Source: Boswellia sacra (Eukaryota; Streptophyta; Magnoliopsida; Sapindales; Burseraceae). From it: a stretch of 64,000 bases of DNA. The notes below the pieces were generated by a model, which ran no database searches, was not told the origin of the DNA, and saw only the letters and a list, made by a program, of their open reading frames with translations. Of this stretch, positions 1 to 11,115 are shown in pieces. A program made the position numbers and the translations under genes. Where the stretch lies: NCBI GenBank assembly GCA_013180625.2, contig SNVD02011487.1:1-64000 (forward strand). The letters are read 5' to 3'. How positions within the stretch are numbered: position 1 is the stretch's first letter; each line of letters starts with the position of its first letter.

Positions 1-333
1 AAGTGCAAGACAGGTTATAAAATGACGTTTGAAAATATGCAGAATGGATATATACACACGTAAATCTCTCAGATTTGACACATGGGGACATAATTTCGGT
101 GGGAGTTGCTCGATGCAGATTTATCGCCCCAAGATTTGAAAAAAATGAGATATGCTTTCGGCGGGGTTTGACAAAACCTACACACTTGTCTCCCACGTGA
201 AGTATAGAAAATGGACATATACTTTCGGCGGGGTTTGACAAAACTGCCATAATTGTCTTCCACGTGAAGCATGAAAAGTAAAGATATACTTTCGGTGGAG
301 GTTGACAAAACCTCCACACTTGTCTCCCACGTG
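1..333 (-). promoter_or_regulatory. Upstream region of a second LOG-type gene lying off the left edge
   Basis: Seen: this stretch aligns over its whole length, at roughly 90% identity by eye, with 55959-56286, the region upstream of the intact LOG gene. The match includes the TATATA-like stretch (45-56 here, 56003-56013 there), the TTTCGGTGGG block and the tandem G-box repeats. The LOG start codon lies 62 bp to the left of the matching point in the intact copy. Inference: another minus-strand LOG-like gene should begin about 60 bp beyond base 1. Homology stops at 333, just after a CACGTG. Confidence 0.7.
156..333. repeat. 67-bp tandem repeats, each with a CACGTG G-box
   Basis: TTTCGG starts recur at 156, 223 and 290, a period of 67 bp. 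Each unit runs through GGGTTTGACAAAAC or a close variant to CCACGTG, with CACGTG cores at 194-199, 261-266 and 328-333. A more diverged unit begins near 93. The same array lies upstream of the intact LOG gene at 56111-56286. CACGTG is the core bound by plant bZIP and bHLH factors; a function here is inference. Confidence 0.8.
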
Positions 334-513
334 TGCTTATGTCATGGGGTAGTCATATGGTTTGTCAAAAGGAAAACTTGAAATTAAAACAAACAAAATC
401 AACAAACAACAACAACACGAAAACAACATTGATAATCATATCAAACGAAACAAGAAAAAAATTTGACAATAACAACACACATTCAAATATACAAGTAGTT
501 GTGATTGTGGCTC

Positions 514-654
514 ACATCTTCTGCCAATTCTGCTGGTGAGTTACTCGACAAATTACAAGCAGTTGAGTATGAACCTGACCCAGCTAGTACTCGAATTAAT
601 TGGTCAGGAGGGCAAAACAAGAAGTGCAAATTGGATCTGAATCTCCGTTTGTAA
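514..654 (+). pseudogene. LOG-like C-terminal fragment
   Basis: Read in frame from 514 to the stop at 652-654, this gives a peptide with AGELLDKLQ, then PDPASTRINW, then KCKLDLNLRL at the end. It aligns with the C-terminus of the intact LOG-like protein at 55247-55897 (AGELIDKLQ, PDPTTARIDW, RKLDLTLHL). The catalytic part, including PGGYGT, is absent, and the frame has no start codon, so this is a fragment. It could be a last exon, but the matching intact gene has no introns and what follows is element sequence. It differs from the intact copy at many residues, so the two copies separated long ago. Confidence 0.75.
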
Positions 655-760
655 TTTTTTCTTGTCTTTTATTTTTTGCATTTTATAAGTCTTTCAGGTC
701 ATCTCTCTTGAATAATAGAAGCTTTAGGTAATGTCTCCTATACTTTATCTCTCTACATTT

Positions 761-803
761 AAACATTGAGGACAATGTTTCATTTGGTTGGGGGGAAGGA
801 TAG
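761..803 (+). other. Conserved hairpin followed by a G-rich tract
   Basis: AAACATTG AGGA CAATGTTT (761-780) is a perfect 8-bp stem with a 4-base loop, followed after a few bases by a GGTTGGGGGGAAGG tract. On the minus strand of the second element the same TTAAACATTGAGGACAATGT occurs (54024-54044 region), followed by AAGTGTGGGGG. Similar ATTGAGGACAATG plus G-run sequences are familiar from the 3' regions of plant Athila/Tat-type elements. Its role is unknown. Confidence 0.65.
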
Positions 804-1353
804 TAGACATAAGTATGTTTTGAATTTTCTTTTTCTTGTAAAAAAAAAAAGCGAGTTAGTAATTAGATTCAGAGTGCGGCGTAAGGAGTTCAAATCCTCT
901 TGAGACACATTTGGGGTCAGGAATGGCAGAGTAAGGAGGACCAGTTTGAACTCTTGAAACCCATTCTAACCAATTTGTCATTTTATTTTGATTTTGTGAA
1001 CTCATTTTAGCTAACTTGATATTATTTAGTCTTGATTTTTGAATTTTATAACAAGGAGGTCTTATTCATTTCACTTTGAATTATTCAAATCTATGAACTC
1101 TCACAATATTATCATTTAATAAACTGTGTGCTTATGTCCTCGTTAAGCAAGTATTCATGAACCTTTCTTCAGACACACACATACCTTGATGCATGATTGT
1201 GGGTGGCGAAATGAAATGTTGCAATATTTGAGTTCTTTAATTTTGTTTAGGATAACAACAAAAGCAAGGGGAAAGTAAAAAAAAAAAAGAAAAAAAAGAA
1301 AAAAAAAAGAGAGAGCAATTGTGGATAAGTTTGGTTTCGTAGCCTCCTTAATT

Positions 1354-1615
1354 CGAGCAATTAAGCCCGAGGGGTGCCTCAACACCTAATACCCTAAGAC
1401 CAACTGGATTGGGAGCTATTGGCCCAAAGCTCGCTACATGGATTAAGGAGAAAGCTTAATGGGATTGAACATTGCACTATCCAACAAGTTGCTAAGCAAA
1501 AATAAAGCATCGGCAACCCGAGTCGTTAAGCTCGAAGGGGTGTCTTAACACCTAATGCCCTAAGGCCAACTGGTATGGGAGTCATTAGCCTAAGACTTGC
1601 TACATGGGTTAAAGA
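1354..1615. repeat. Pair of ~97-bp imperfect direct repeats
   Basis: Copies begin at 1354 and 1519 (offset 165 bp). Both run from CGAG...TTAAG through CAACACCTAAT/TAACACCTAAT, CCCTAAG.CCAACTGG and GGGAG..ATT.GCC to CTACATGG.TTAA. They differ at roughly one base in five. Confidence 0.75.
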
Positions 1616-1948
1616 TGCATTCTTTCAAAAAAAAGAACATATATATATATAAAATAAATGAATGCCCCCTACCTACAGTTGTTAGCCTTAACAAATATTA
1701 GAACCGATATGACTTCTTTCTAATAAGCCCCATAGTCATGTGTCGACTGAGCACAAAAAGAAGGTTTATTGATATCTTGACTGAAGGGAACATGAGTCAT
1801 CAAAAAAAAAATCGGTTGAGAGTTTGTTTATTTGGATAAAATCAAGGAGAGTGCAATAATGACCACCTTGGATGTAAAATTTTATAAATCATTTCTAAAT
1901 AATAACGGTTTAATTGCTAGGGACTAGCAATAAGCTAGTTGGGGGGTG

Positions 1949-3288
1949 TGATGAACACTTAAATATGCATGTTTAATAAGAGTTTAGTTCATCATATTGC
2001 ATTAATAGTGTCATTAAATTCCTCAACTTAAGCATAGTTGTAGCATTTGCATCTTTGGAATTAATTCCTCTTAATTTTGGTTTTGTTACAGGTTCGGTAA
2101 AATGGGCATAACTCTCTATTTATAGATCAGAATGGTACAAATCTTAATGTTTTGGAAATCTGATTAAATTATCTACAAGATTGTATTTCAGAAGCATCAT
2201 CAAATTCGGCCTCTTAGTGGACCAAAAATGGGTTTGAAGTGAACCCATCTGTAGTTTCAGCCCAGCCTGACCATACCTCAGTATTTTGACCATATCTCTC
2301 AGAATACATATCCAAATTGTATGAATCAAGATGTTCTAGAAAGCTGAGAGAAATATCTATGATTTCATGAAGACATGTGATCAAAATTCTCAATAATTCA
2401 ATGTCAAATCGGCAGTCAAAGTGGTGCACCTAATGATAGTTCACATAATATTTGACAATTATTCCTTTGTAATTTGACAAGTTTGCCCTTGAATGTATCT
2501 ATAAATAGAGGTGTCTTGTGACCCATTAGGGCATCTTGACCTTAGCTGGGATCTTGTATTGTGTATCTCTTGTTATTCTCTCTTGTGTGTTATTAATGAA
2601 TTTCCTTTTTCTTGCAATTTGTATTCTTTCTCTTATAATGTCTTTCTAAATTCTCTCTTACTAAGGTGAAAGGGTGAAACCCTTGATATGAGAGTAAGGA
2701 TTCTCTAACCCTTGATATGTGCTTAATTATCATAATCTTATGTTGTTTATTTTATATGAGTTATATTTACTTTTTTAATCAAGCTTGACACCACTCGTAA
2801 AGTGGAGGTCTTGATCCATTGTAGACAATCCTTGGCACATCAAATGCTTGGATCCTTCCTAGATGTCGTATGGTTTTTCCTTACCGACACAAATCTAGTA
2901 AGGAACCTTGATTTGTTGTCGACATATGGAGATTGGCACATTGGATGCTTGAACCCATTTACAAGTAGTGGTATAAATATTGGTAACAAAGCAAATATAA
3001 TTCATATAACTAAAATAGGTTGTTTATCCTTATTCGAAATATTAAGGGCGGATCCCCTAACCTTAGCTTTCATTATTATTGAGTTAATTCATTTTACTTG
3101 CGTATTTTAATTATTCTCATCTATTGTTGATATTATCTTGTCATCTCTTTGAATCATTCATATCATATTTGCTTAGCTTATAATTTGTAGCGCTAAAATC
3201 TCCTTCCTCGTGGATCGACCCCGATCTCACCGGGTTTATTACTTCGACACTCCTATACTTGGGAGACAATCCTTTTTCGGATGTGTCA
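1949..3288 (+). repeat. Probable 3' LTR of element F1
   Basis: A purine tract ending GTTGGGGGGTG (1938-1948) is followed by TGATGAACAC. The candidate end is ATGTGTCA at 3288, preceded by TCCTCGTGGATCGACC (about 3209-3224), wording typical of Athila/Tat-like LTR ends. The second element's LTR also starts TGAT and has a related TCCTCGTGGGAACGATAT near its end. The partner 5' LTR is not in the window, so the exact ends are provisional. Confidence 0.55.
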
Positions 3289-4631
3289 AGAACTGAGGCC
3301 TATATAAGGGCACTAGGATCCCAGTTCAAGGCATCAATTTTAGGCTGAAAAATAGCTTTAAAAAACACATATTTTAAGGGATTTTGAATATTTTTAGAAA
3401 CCCTATTCAGTTTAAATATTTCTCGGTGTTCTCAACGTCCTCTGAAGAATTTTGAGGTGTCGGCAATAGTCAAATGTTCAACTTTCGATTAAATTCGGAA
3501 TTTGGTAAGTTTTCTAAAGAACAAGTGATAGAGAACTTGTTCTTTCCAATATGAGAAATTTAGCCCATTAAATATAGGAACAAATAAAGCATACGAATTG
3601 GAATGAATAGGAAGAGTAACTACAAAATAATAATAAATAATTTACTTAAATTGCTTTGAGTTAGAAACATAATTTAGATTCAAATAATAACATAAATGAG
3701 TATCAAAGTTCACCTTTGGGTAGAAATTATGATATATCAAACATAAATTATAATGCAATTTTATAAACAATAATGGGTAATGTACATTTTGTCAAATAGA
3801 TGAGTTTGTTATCTTTAGATATCCAAAACAAATCTAAATAACAAAGATTTACTACGCCAATTAACTTCATTACTTATATAACATATGATTCACCTTTGGG
3901 TAATCTTAGATATTATAAAAATAATAAACACCACTATAACCATACATAAATAGTCATTATATGCATCATAAAATTATGGATAATTCACTAATAAATCATA
4001 CAATTTTAAAATCCAAATAGACTTACTTCTTTTGGCCACTTTGATGACTAATAAAATAATACATAATATGGATTCATAATTGTATAATTTCATAGATATG
4101 ATATATTAAATAATATTTAAACATGCATGATCTAATTTTGATAATATTATAAGCTAATAAGGTCATCACCATTAGCGAAATCAATTAATAATTCATAATA
4201 AGCTATTTTATGCTTATATAAAACAATAAAATAATATCATGCATACCATACATATAGAACTTCATGCCGAGTGATTATTTATGGACATAAGACATGATTT
4301 GAACGCATGGCTTGAAACAAGAACAATGATGCCATGTTATAATAGGAACACGCATGTTGCCACGTTATTAACATAAATATTTGGAAATATCACATGGCTT
4401 GCAGTAACATATGCAATAAATACATATATGGCTTGAATCAACATTTATCATTCGGCACTAGCACATGGCTTCCAATAAATCAAGTTTGTTATTTGGTTTT
4501 GCTTTGAGAAGGCTTGATCAATATATATGGCTTACGGATTTGAGACAGCTTGACAAGCAAAACTTTATTGTAGGGCTTTGAGACATACGGCTTGATCAAA
4601 CAAAGTCTTAATCCAACTAACCTATTATATT
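3289..4631. other. AT-rich flank of Copia A with no recognised gene
   Basis: No coding sequence is recognised. At 3300-3310 there is a CCTATATAAGG TATA-like box, followed by about 180 bases ending in GGTAAGTTTT at 3502-3513, a good splice-donor match, so this could be a promoter and first non-coding exon. The rest is AT-rich. 4260-4610 repeats ATGGCTTG/ACGGCTTG at irregular spacing. Copia A is inserted at 4632 and the interrupted sequence resumes at 22854. Confidence 0.35.
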
Positions 4632-4861
4632 TTAAAGAGATTTGAGTAACGTGTTTTTAATAATTTTATTGAGTGCACGTTACATCCATATATACAAGAG
4701 CAATGAGAAAAACTATCCTAATACAGCTTTACAATAATCAAACAAATTAGCTGAACAAAACAGAACAAGGAAGCAAATAAAAGGATGATTGAAGAACAAA
4801 AAGGAAACAAAATTTAAAGGCACATTAATGTTTGATCACAGAATCAGTAGAATCTCTAATA
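4632..4861 (-). repeat. 3' LTR of Copia A
   Basis: It matches 22621-22848 along its full length (230 versus 228 bp). On the minus strand it begins TATTAG and ends CTCTTTAA, against CTCTTTCA in the 5' LTR. Confidence 0.9.
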
Positions 4862-4864
4862 TGC

Positions 4865-7337
4865 CCCCGCAAGATGGTGGGACGATCAGTGACACCAATC
4901 TTGGAATGAAGGAGCAAAAAACGCTGCTTTGCAAGAGGCTTAGTAAGGGCATCCGCAAGCTGTCCAGATGAGGAAACATGAGCCACACGCAATGCACCAG
5001 ATTGGACTTCCTCACGGACAACATGGAAGTCAATAGACACATGCTTCATGCGCAAATGAAACACGGGATTAGCAGCCAAATACGTGGCACCCAAATTATC
5101 ACAGTACAGCATAGGCGGAGAAGGAAGATTAACACCGAGGTTTAAGCAATGATTTTATCCACATTAACTCAGAAGTGGCATTTGCAACATCCTTGTATTC
5201 GGCCTCAGTGGAGAACCGAGCAATAGTCTGTTGCTTTTTTGAACTCCAGGAAATCAAATTGGGTCCAATGAAGACTAGGTAAGCACCAGTAGAACAACGA
5301 TCATCAATATTACCACCCCAATCCACATCAGAAAATGCATGAAGATTGAGTGAAGAGCCAGAGCGTAGAAATAGACCGTAATCAAGGGTACCCTTTAAAT
5401 AACGAAGGATGCGCTTGACAAGGCTCCAATGTACAGTAGTAGATTGCTGTACAAATTGTGACAATTTACTCACAGTAAATGAAATATCAGGACGTGTAAT
5501 GCAAAGATATTGTAGGGCTCCAGTGTCTGCCTAAACTCAGTACCATCAGTCATAGAATAACCATCTGAGTGAGATGGTGAGGTAGACTGACTTAAGGGAA
5601 TAGGCACAGGAGAAGCATTAGCCATGTTGCATTGGTGAAGTATTTCCAGTATGTATTTTCGTTAAGAGAGAAATAAACCAGTAGATGAATGAAGAACCTC
5701 AACACCTAGAAAAGAGGACAAAGCACCGAGGTCCTTGATAGAAAACCGAGTGGTGAGTTTGGATATGACACTGTTGAGTGCAGCGTCGCTAGTCCCTGTG
5801 CTGATGATATCATCTACATACACTAGAATAAAAATAGTGAAATCCCGATGATGATAAGTAAAAAGACATGTGTCAATAAGAGAATTAACAAACCCAAGAG
5901 AAATCACAAACCGACGAAGCTCATTGTACTGGACCCTTGGCGCCTGCTTTAAGCCATACAAGGCTTTCTTTAGCTTACACACAAAGTGAGGTTGCCTGAG
6001 TTATGAAAACTGGGAGGTCGAGCCATAAACACATCTTCAGTGAGGTGACCATGGAGAAAAGCATTGGAAACATCAAGTTGACGGATTGACCATTTACGCT
6101 GCAGGCAATGCTAAGAACAAGTCGGATGGTTGTAGGTTTTACCATTGGACTGAACGTGTCATGGTAGTTAACGCCCGGCCGTTGATGAAACCCTTTCGCA
6201 ACAAGTCGCGCTTTGTAGCGACTTACACTGCCATCCGGGTTTCGTTTGATGCGAAACACCCATTTGCAACCAACAACATTATAAGAAGGGTGTGGAGGAA
6301 CTAAGTCCAAGGTGTCATTATGTAGCAACGCCTGATGCTCTTCAGTCATGGCCTGACGCCATTTAGGGGATTGTAAGGCTCGGGTTATATTGGTCGATTC
6401 AGTAACAGGAGAGGAAGATTTTTGACTGACAAGGAAAAGGCATTTGATAGGCTTATAGATATTGTTTTTGAACCGTGTTGTTATAGGGTGGATTGGCTAA
6501 GGGAATGTGGGTGATGGTGGGAGAAGATCACTGAGAGGCTGGCACTTATCAAGAGAAGAAGAGGATGGTGAGTTATCAGAGCCGTGATCATGCACCATTA
6601 GGATTGGTGACTGGGAGATTGAGTATTGGAATGATTATGTGGAAAGGAATCAGGAATGGAAAGAGAAGGATTTATGGAATTTTCAATAACCTTAGATGGA
6701 GGAGAAAAGGTAGGAGTTTGTGTAATGATGGGTGGAGAAAAATTAGGCGCATGAGTCTAATCAATATGAAATGATAACAAAACAGGATTAGGTTGATTGA
6801 AATTGGAAGAAATCAGGTAAGGTTATTTACGGATTTGATTTGGAGAATCACCTGAAGTTGTTTTAGGAAGGATAGAATTTAAAGAATGAGTAATGCTACT
6901 CTTACAAACTACTTTTACAAACTTACCTATACAAACTGACGTGGCATCCCTATATGATCACCACATCACCCATCTTAATTAATGTTATTTATTATTAGCA
7001 TTTATTTATCAAATTACTGTATTTATTTATCAAATCACATCATGCCATGTCAGTTTGTATGAGTGAGTTTGTAAAAGTAGTTTGTAAGAGTAGCATTACT
7101 CTTAAAGAATTGAGCCAATTTTTGAGGGTGTCAACATCAATAGAGGAGGAATTTTTAGGAAAGGTAGAATAAGGAAAAGTACTTTCCATAAGTATGACAT
7201 GTCTAGATACGTATAACCTATTAGTTGTAGGATCTAAACAATGAAAAGCACTTTGTGTGGATGAGTATACTAAGAAAATGCAAGGCAATGACTTGGGTTG
7301 CAATTTGTGGGTATTATAAGGTTTAATCCAAGCATAG
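4865..7337 (-). pseudogene. Copia A pol 3' half: integrase C-terminus, RT and RNase H, degenerate
   Basis: Reading down the minus strand: a Copia post-integrase segment (about 7337-7110, with KPYNTHKLQPKSLPCIFL); RT starting near 6349 ([20 protein letters not shown], then [11 protein letters not shown]); the RT core at 5982-5662 with KALYGLKQAPR and an intact YVDD box; and RNase H at 5473-4870 ([41 protein letters not shown]). At least four frame breaks separate these blocks, and a MITE sits at 6888-7101. The pieces are collinear with Copia pol. The upstream part of the same gene is at 20446-22561, beyond Gypsy B. No functional protein can be made. Confidence 0.88.
6888..7101. mobile_element. 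Mutator-type MITE inside Copia A
   Basis: This is a 214-bp element with terminal inverted repeats of about 35 bp: it starts GAGTAATGCTACTCTTACAA and ends with the exact inverse. It is flanked by the 9-bp duplication TTAAAGAAT (6879-6887 and 7102-7110). Nine-base duplications with long TIRs are the mark of Mutator-like elements. It has no coding capacity. The perfect TIRs suggest a younger insertion than its Copia host. Confidence 0.93.
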
Positions 7338-7342
7338 CACAA

Positions 7343-7857
7343 TGTTACAGCCCATCCAATTTGCTTGCTAGAGTAGCCCAAATATGCACAAGGCTTGGCC
7401 TAGTTTCTAGAAAAGCTTGCAAGTCCAAGTCCATTCTCTAGAATTTTCTAGCAAGCCAATGTGCTAGAGTGTCCCATACAAATATCTTTATAAATATCTA
7501 GATATTTTAGATTATGATTCTAGATAGCACATTTAGACTATCACATGTAATAAATCTTGGCCGTCCATTTAGGAGGTGAATTACTATAAATACCCCTCCA
7601 AGTCTCATTTGTAGGCCAAGTTGTAAGCAAGCAATTGTAAAGAATTCTTGTGTAATACAAAAGCTTTCTTAGCAACTCTAGCCTCCATCTTCCATCACTT
7701 CTCTACTTTGCCTAAAAGCTCTTTAGCTTAACGGTCCAAGTCTCTCAAGCTTCTTCCTTGAGTGAAGCAAGCTAACAACAAGGCTTACTTAGCAACTTTG
7801 GGTTCAAGTTGCCTAAGTGCCACACGAGCATGCTGCGCAATCTCTAAGCTCATGATA
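7343..7857 (+). repeat. 5' LTR of Gypsy B
   Basis: 515 bp, the same length as the 3' LTR. A CTATAAATACC TATA box lies at 7584-7594, also present in the 3' LTR at 20167-20177. Confidence 0.9.
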
Positions 7858-7859
7858 GT

Positions 7860-7871
7860 TGGTATCAGAGT
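7860..7871 (+). other. Primer binding site of Gypsy B
   Basis: TGGTATCAGAGT lies two bases after the 5' LTR. It is complementary to the 3' end of plant initiator-methionine tRNA, the usual primer for these elements. Confidence 0.8.
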
Positions 7872-7893
7872 ACGGTTCAAGCACAAAAGCGAC

Positions 7894-9119
7894 ATGGTAT
7901 CCGACATTGAAGTGACTATGGAGGAGCAAGTTCATGGACGAGAGGAGCAACCACAGCCACAGCCACGCCCACAAGGCAAGCATGGCAAATCCAAAGCTCC
8001 ACCCTTGGAAGCCTTGGAGTCTCGTGTTACTAGCATAGAGCAAGCTCTCTTGAGGATGGACAATGTTATTGAGGGCCTCTCCGACCATCTCGATGGCCTA
8101 GAGATGGACTATGGGGAGATCACTCAAGCCACAAAGTCTAGCATTCTCGAGTTTAGCAAGTCCTACAAGGAGGAGCTTCACAACCTTACACGAGAACTCC
8201 ACGGCTTGCGGACCTTTGTGGAGCATGAATTGCAGGCAATCCGTGCGGAAGTGGGGAAACTCGCACGGAATGGAAGAAGCATCGATGTGACCGTGCTAGC
8301 CCATCTTACACAAGTGCTAATGGGTTAAGCACCATGCAAGTGCCTACTCCCACCACTTACCATGGCAATCGCAATGCCACCGAGGTCGAGAACTTCTTGT
8401 TTGGCCTTGAGCAATACTTTGAGGCCAAGGGTGTCCATGATGATGCTTCAAGAATCGGCATTGCGCCCACATTCCTACAGGATGCAACCCAATTATGGTG
8501 GCATCAAAAGCATGCCAACTCGAGCAAGGGCATTTGTTCTCTCCGTATATGGGAGGACTTTAAAAGGGAGCTTTGGAAGCACTTCTCCCCAACCAATGCC
8601 GAAAATGAGGTAAAGGGCCACCTCCGTCATCTAAAGCAAAGCGACACCATTCGAGACTATATCAAGGAATTCACCATCATCATCCTAGAGATCGAAGACA
8701 TATCCGACAAGGACTCCCTCTTCTACTTCCTTGTTGGGCTCAAGGATTGGGCGAGGGTCGAGCTTGAAAGGCGTGGTGTACAAAACCTCGACGAAGCCAT
8801 AGCCGCAACCGAGTCTATCACGGATTACACATCCCAATCCAAGGACCAAAAGTCTAGCCATGGTAAAGGTGGGGGAGAGCGGAGCACCAAAAAGGACCAT
8901 GGTGGAAAGGAAGGTGGTGCACGTAAATCTTCTGGAGGGGACAAGCGCGACAAGCCTAGTAAAGGTAAGTCCGACACCCCTAAGCCTAAGAGCCCTTGTT
9001 TTATTTGTGATGGCCCTCATTGGGTGCGTGATTGCCCAAAGTGGAAGACCCTCAATGCCCTAGCCGCTCAACATGGGGGCGTACATAATAAGGAGCCACA
9101 AGCAGAGATGGGTTCTCTC
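7894..9119 (+). pseudogene. Gypsy B gag, interrupted
   Basis: The likely start is ATG at 7894, 36 bp after the LTR; an upstream in-frame ATG at 7762 lies inside the LTR and is probably not used. The first part (to 8328) has a Gln/Pro stretch and a coiled-coil-like region (LESRVTSIEQALLRMDNVIE). A frameshift then moves to the frame from 8334 (MQVPTPTTYHG). The second part carries the retrotransposon gag domain (ATQLWWHQKHA, YIKEFT), a basic Gly/Lys/Ser-rich linker and a zinc knuckle CFICDGPHWVRDC (C-x2-C-x3-H-x4-C). Copia C cuts the frame at 9120; it resumes at 16512 with LHIIDALKRPT. Confidence 0.85.
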
Positions 9120-11115
9120 TGTTGACCCAGGTATGGCAACCCAAGAGGGGGGGTGAATTGGGTTTTTATTTATCAAAATGGATTTATAAAACTTTTCTTG
9201 AAAGATCAAAATTAGTTCACTCTTTCTTTGAGAATAAAGGTGAAGAAGATGAAATTAGAAGTTATTAAAGATGCAATCAAGAGAATACAATAATGAACAA
9301 TCACAAGTGCAAGTAAATATAAAGAGATAGGGATAGAGAGAGTGCAAACTCAATTTACGTGGTTCGGCAAACCTTGCCTACGTCCACGGGCTCCTAGCTC
9401 CACGAGCTAAGCTTTCCACTAAGTTGTAGAAATCTTTACAACTTGCTTGATGAACAACCTCACCAAGACTTTTTCTTCCAACTCTTGATAACACCACACC
9501 AAGAGTTCTTCTTGATGAACAACCTCACCAAGGCAACTTCCTTCAACCCTTGATAACACCACACCAAGAGTTCTTCTTGATGAACAACCTCACCAAGGCA
9601 ACTTTCCTCAACCCTTGATAACACCACACCAAGAGTTCTTCTTGATGAAAAACCTCACCAAGGCAACTTTCTTCAACCCTTGATAACACCACACCAAGAG
9701 TTCTTCTTGATGAACAACCTCACCAAGGCAACTTTCTTCAACTCTTGATAACACCACACCAAGAGTTCTTCTTGATGAACAACCTCACCAAGGCAACTTC
9801 CTTCAACTCTTGATAACACCACACCAAGAGTTCTTCTTCATGAACACACTCACCAAGGAAAGAGTTCTCTCAAGGATAACTTTTATCCTTTACAAGAAGA
9901 TTTCACTCTCACCACAATACAAGAACAAAGTAAATTTTTACAACAAAAGTACAACTCTCTTCAAAGAGTAGATAAAGAATATAAAAGCTCTCTAGACTTG
10001 ATATTTCTCTTGTTTTTTGCTTGATAGATGCTTCTCTTGCTCTTGTCTTTCTGAATGCATGCATGGGAGAAGGGCTCCTTTTATAGGCAAATAGGATGAA
10101 CTTAATCAAGTGAAGACACCAACTCCAAATTTTCTGCCCATCATAAAAACCGTAATTTTGTATTCCATTTTTGTCAATGTTTCGTTTGAAATTTGAAAAT
10201 CTACAAAACATAAAAGATTTTCACATTTGAAAAAGATTTCCAACACATCAAGAATCAAGTCATTTGGATATTTGTAGCTCAAGATATGGCTAAAATACCA
10301 TTCGGTGCTCATGTGACTTGATTTTTCTTTCTTGTGTCAGTCCACCAAATTGAATGATAATTCTGTCAGCATTCTGTTTGAAATTTGAATTTCTTCAAAA
10401 CATAAAAGATCTGCATATTTGAATAAGATTTCCAAAACATTAATTAATCAAAGAATTTGGATATCTCTATCTTAAGATATGGCCCACAACACCATTCGGT
10501 GCTCATGTGCGTCAAATTTTCTTCCTTGTTGTCAGTCCAACGAATTGCATGTCAATTATGCATCAGTTTTTCCAAAAATTTGAATTTATTTTCAAAAACC
10601 ATTATGCAAATGTTCTTCATAAGTCATCTTCAAGGCCCCATAAGATCAAGGCATTTTGATTTTATAGCTCAAGATATGTCCAAAGGAGTATTTCACAGTG
10701 CTCATGGTCAGCTGCTCTCCCCATACTTGTCTTTTATCCAACTGCATGGCTGATTTGGAACAACCTGCACTTGAAAATTTGAATTTCTTTAAAACATATG
10801 AAATGTTATAAATTGAGTAAGCTTTCCAAAGGCTCAAGAATCACATCATTTGGATATTTTAGAGATATATATGACCAATTGATTGAACATTGCTCATGTG
10901 TCACATTCCTTGAGTCAATCCTTGTTCTTAAACTTTGGTGCCTTTAACATGTAGTCTTCTCCTTAGCTTCAACACTTCATTTTAATAAGCCTCTTCTTGA
11001 TTTTAAAATTATTTCAATGATCTTACTCTTGCACATAAATAAACATGTTAGTAAATCTCAATTAATCAATGTGTATTGTTATCATCAAAATTATCATGTA
11101 GCCTTAGGGCTAACA
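9120..11115 (-). repeat. 3' LTR of Copia C
   Basis: It matches 14522-16506 closely but has extra bases around 10500-10790. It contains a 65-bp minisatellite (9446-9850), a TATA box on the minus strand (TATAAAAGG, plus 10077-10085), and four loose ~180-bp repeats (about 10180-10870) built around GAAATTTGAA...CAAGATATGG..AAAACACCATTCGGTGCTCA. Confidence 0.9.
9446..9850. repeat. 65-bp minisatellite within the Copia C LTR
   Basis: The unit begins CTTGATGAACAACCTCACCA and continues through CTTGATAACACCACACCAAG to AGTTCTT. About six copies at 65-bp spacing (for example 9511 and 9576) differ at one to three bases. The same array in the other C LTR is at 14847-15265. D has about three copies in each LTR (32011-32228 and 37242-37450). 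Confidence 0.9.

Larger units (their letters stand above)
657..1948 (+). other. Non-coding interior of element F1
   Basis: No coding frame is convincing here. It contains the hairpin and G-tract near 761-803, homology to the interior of the second LOG-carrying element, homopurine runs at 1277-1312, and a pair of direct repeats at 1354-1615. It ends in a polypurine tract before the LTR. Confidence 0.6.
514..3288 (+). mobile_element. 3' half of a LOG-carrying LTR element (F1)
   Basis: Order on the plus strand: LOG C-terminus, hairpin plus G-rich tract (761-803), non-coding interior, polypurine tract (1933-1948), then a probable 3' LTR (1949-3288). Stretch 860-1000 resembles the interior of the second element at about 54970-55150 read on its minus strand: both have a gagtg-ggc start, a TCCTCTTGA block, a TAAGGAGG block and an ACCCATTCTAAC block in the same order. 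No gag or pol is visible. The 5' half is missing or lies beyond a rearrangement. It resembles large non-autonomous (LARD-like) relatives of Athila/Tat elements; that assignment is inference. Confidence 0.6.

Noticed and set aside
69..317. 82-codon minus-strand frame across the G-box repeats
   Set aside because: The frame exists only because the repeat unit length is near a multiple of three in places; the matching region at 55971-56290 has different frames.
870..905. tRNA-like box B (GAGTTCAAATCCTCTTG)
   Set aside because: No tRNA fold or box A is present, and the stretch belongs to the interior shared by elements F1 and F2.
9446..9850. CRISPR-like array of regularly spaced repeats
   Set aside because: The whole 65-bp unit repeats with no unique spacers, in a plant LTR; it is a minisatellite.
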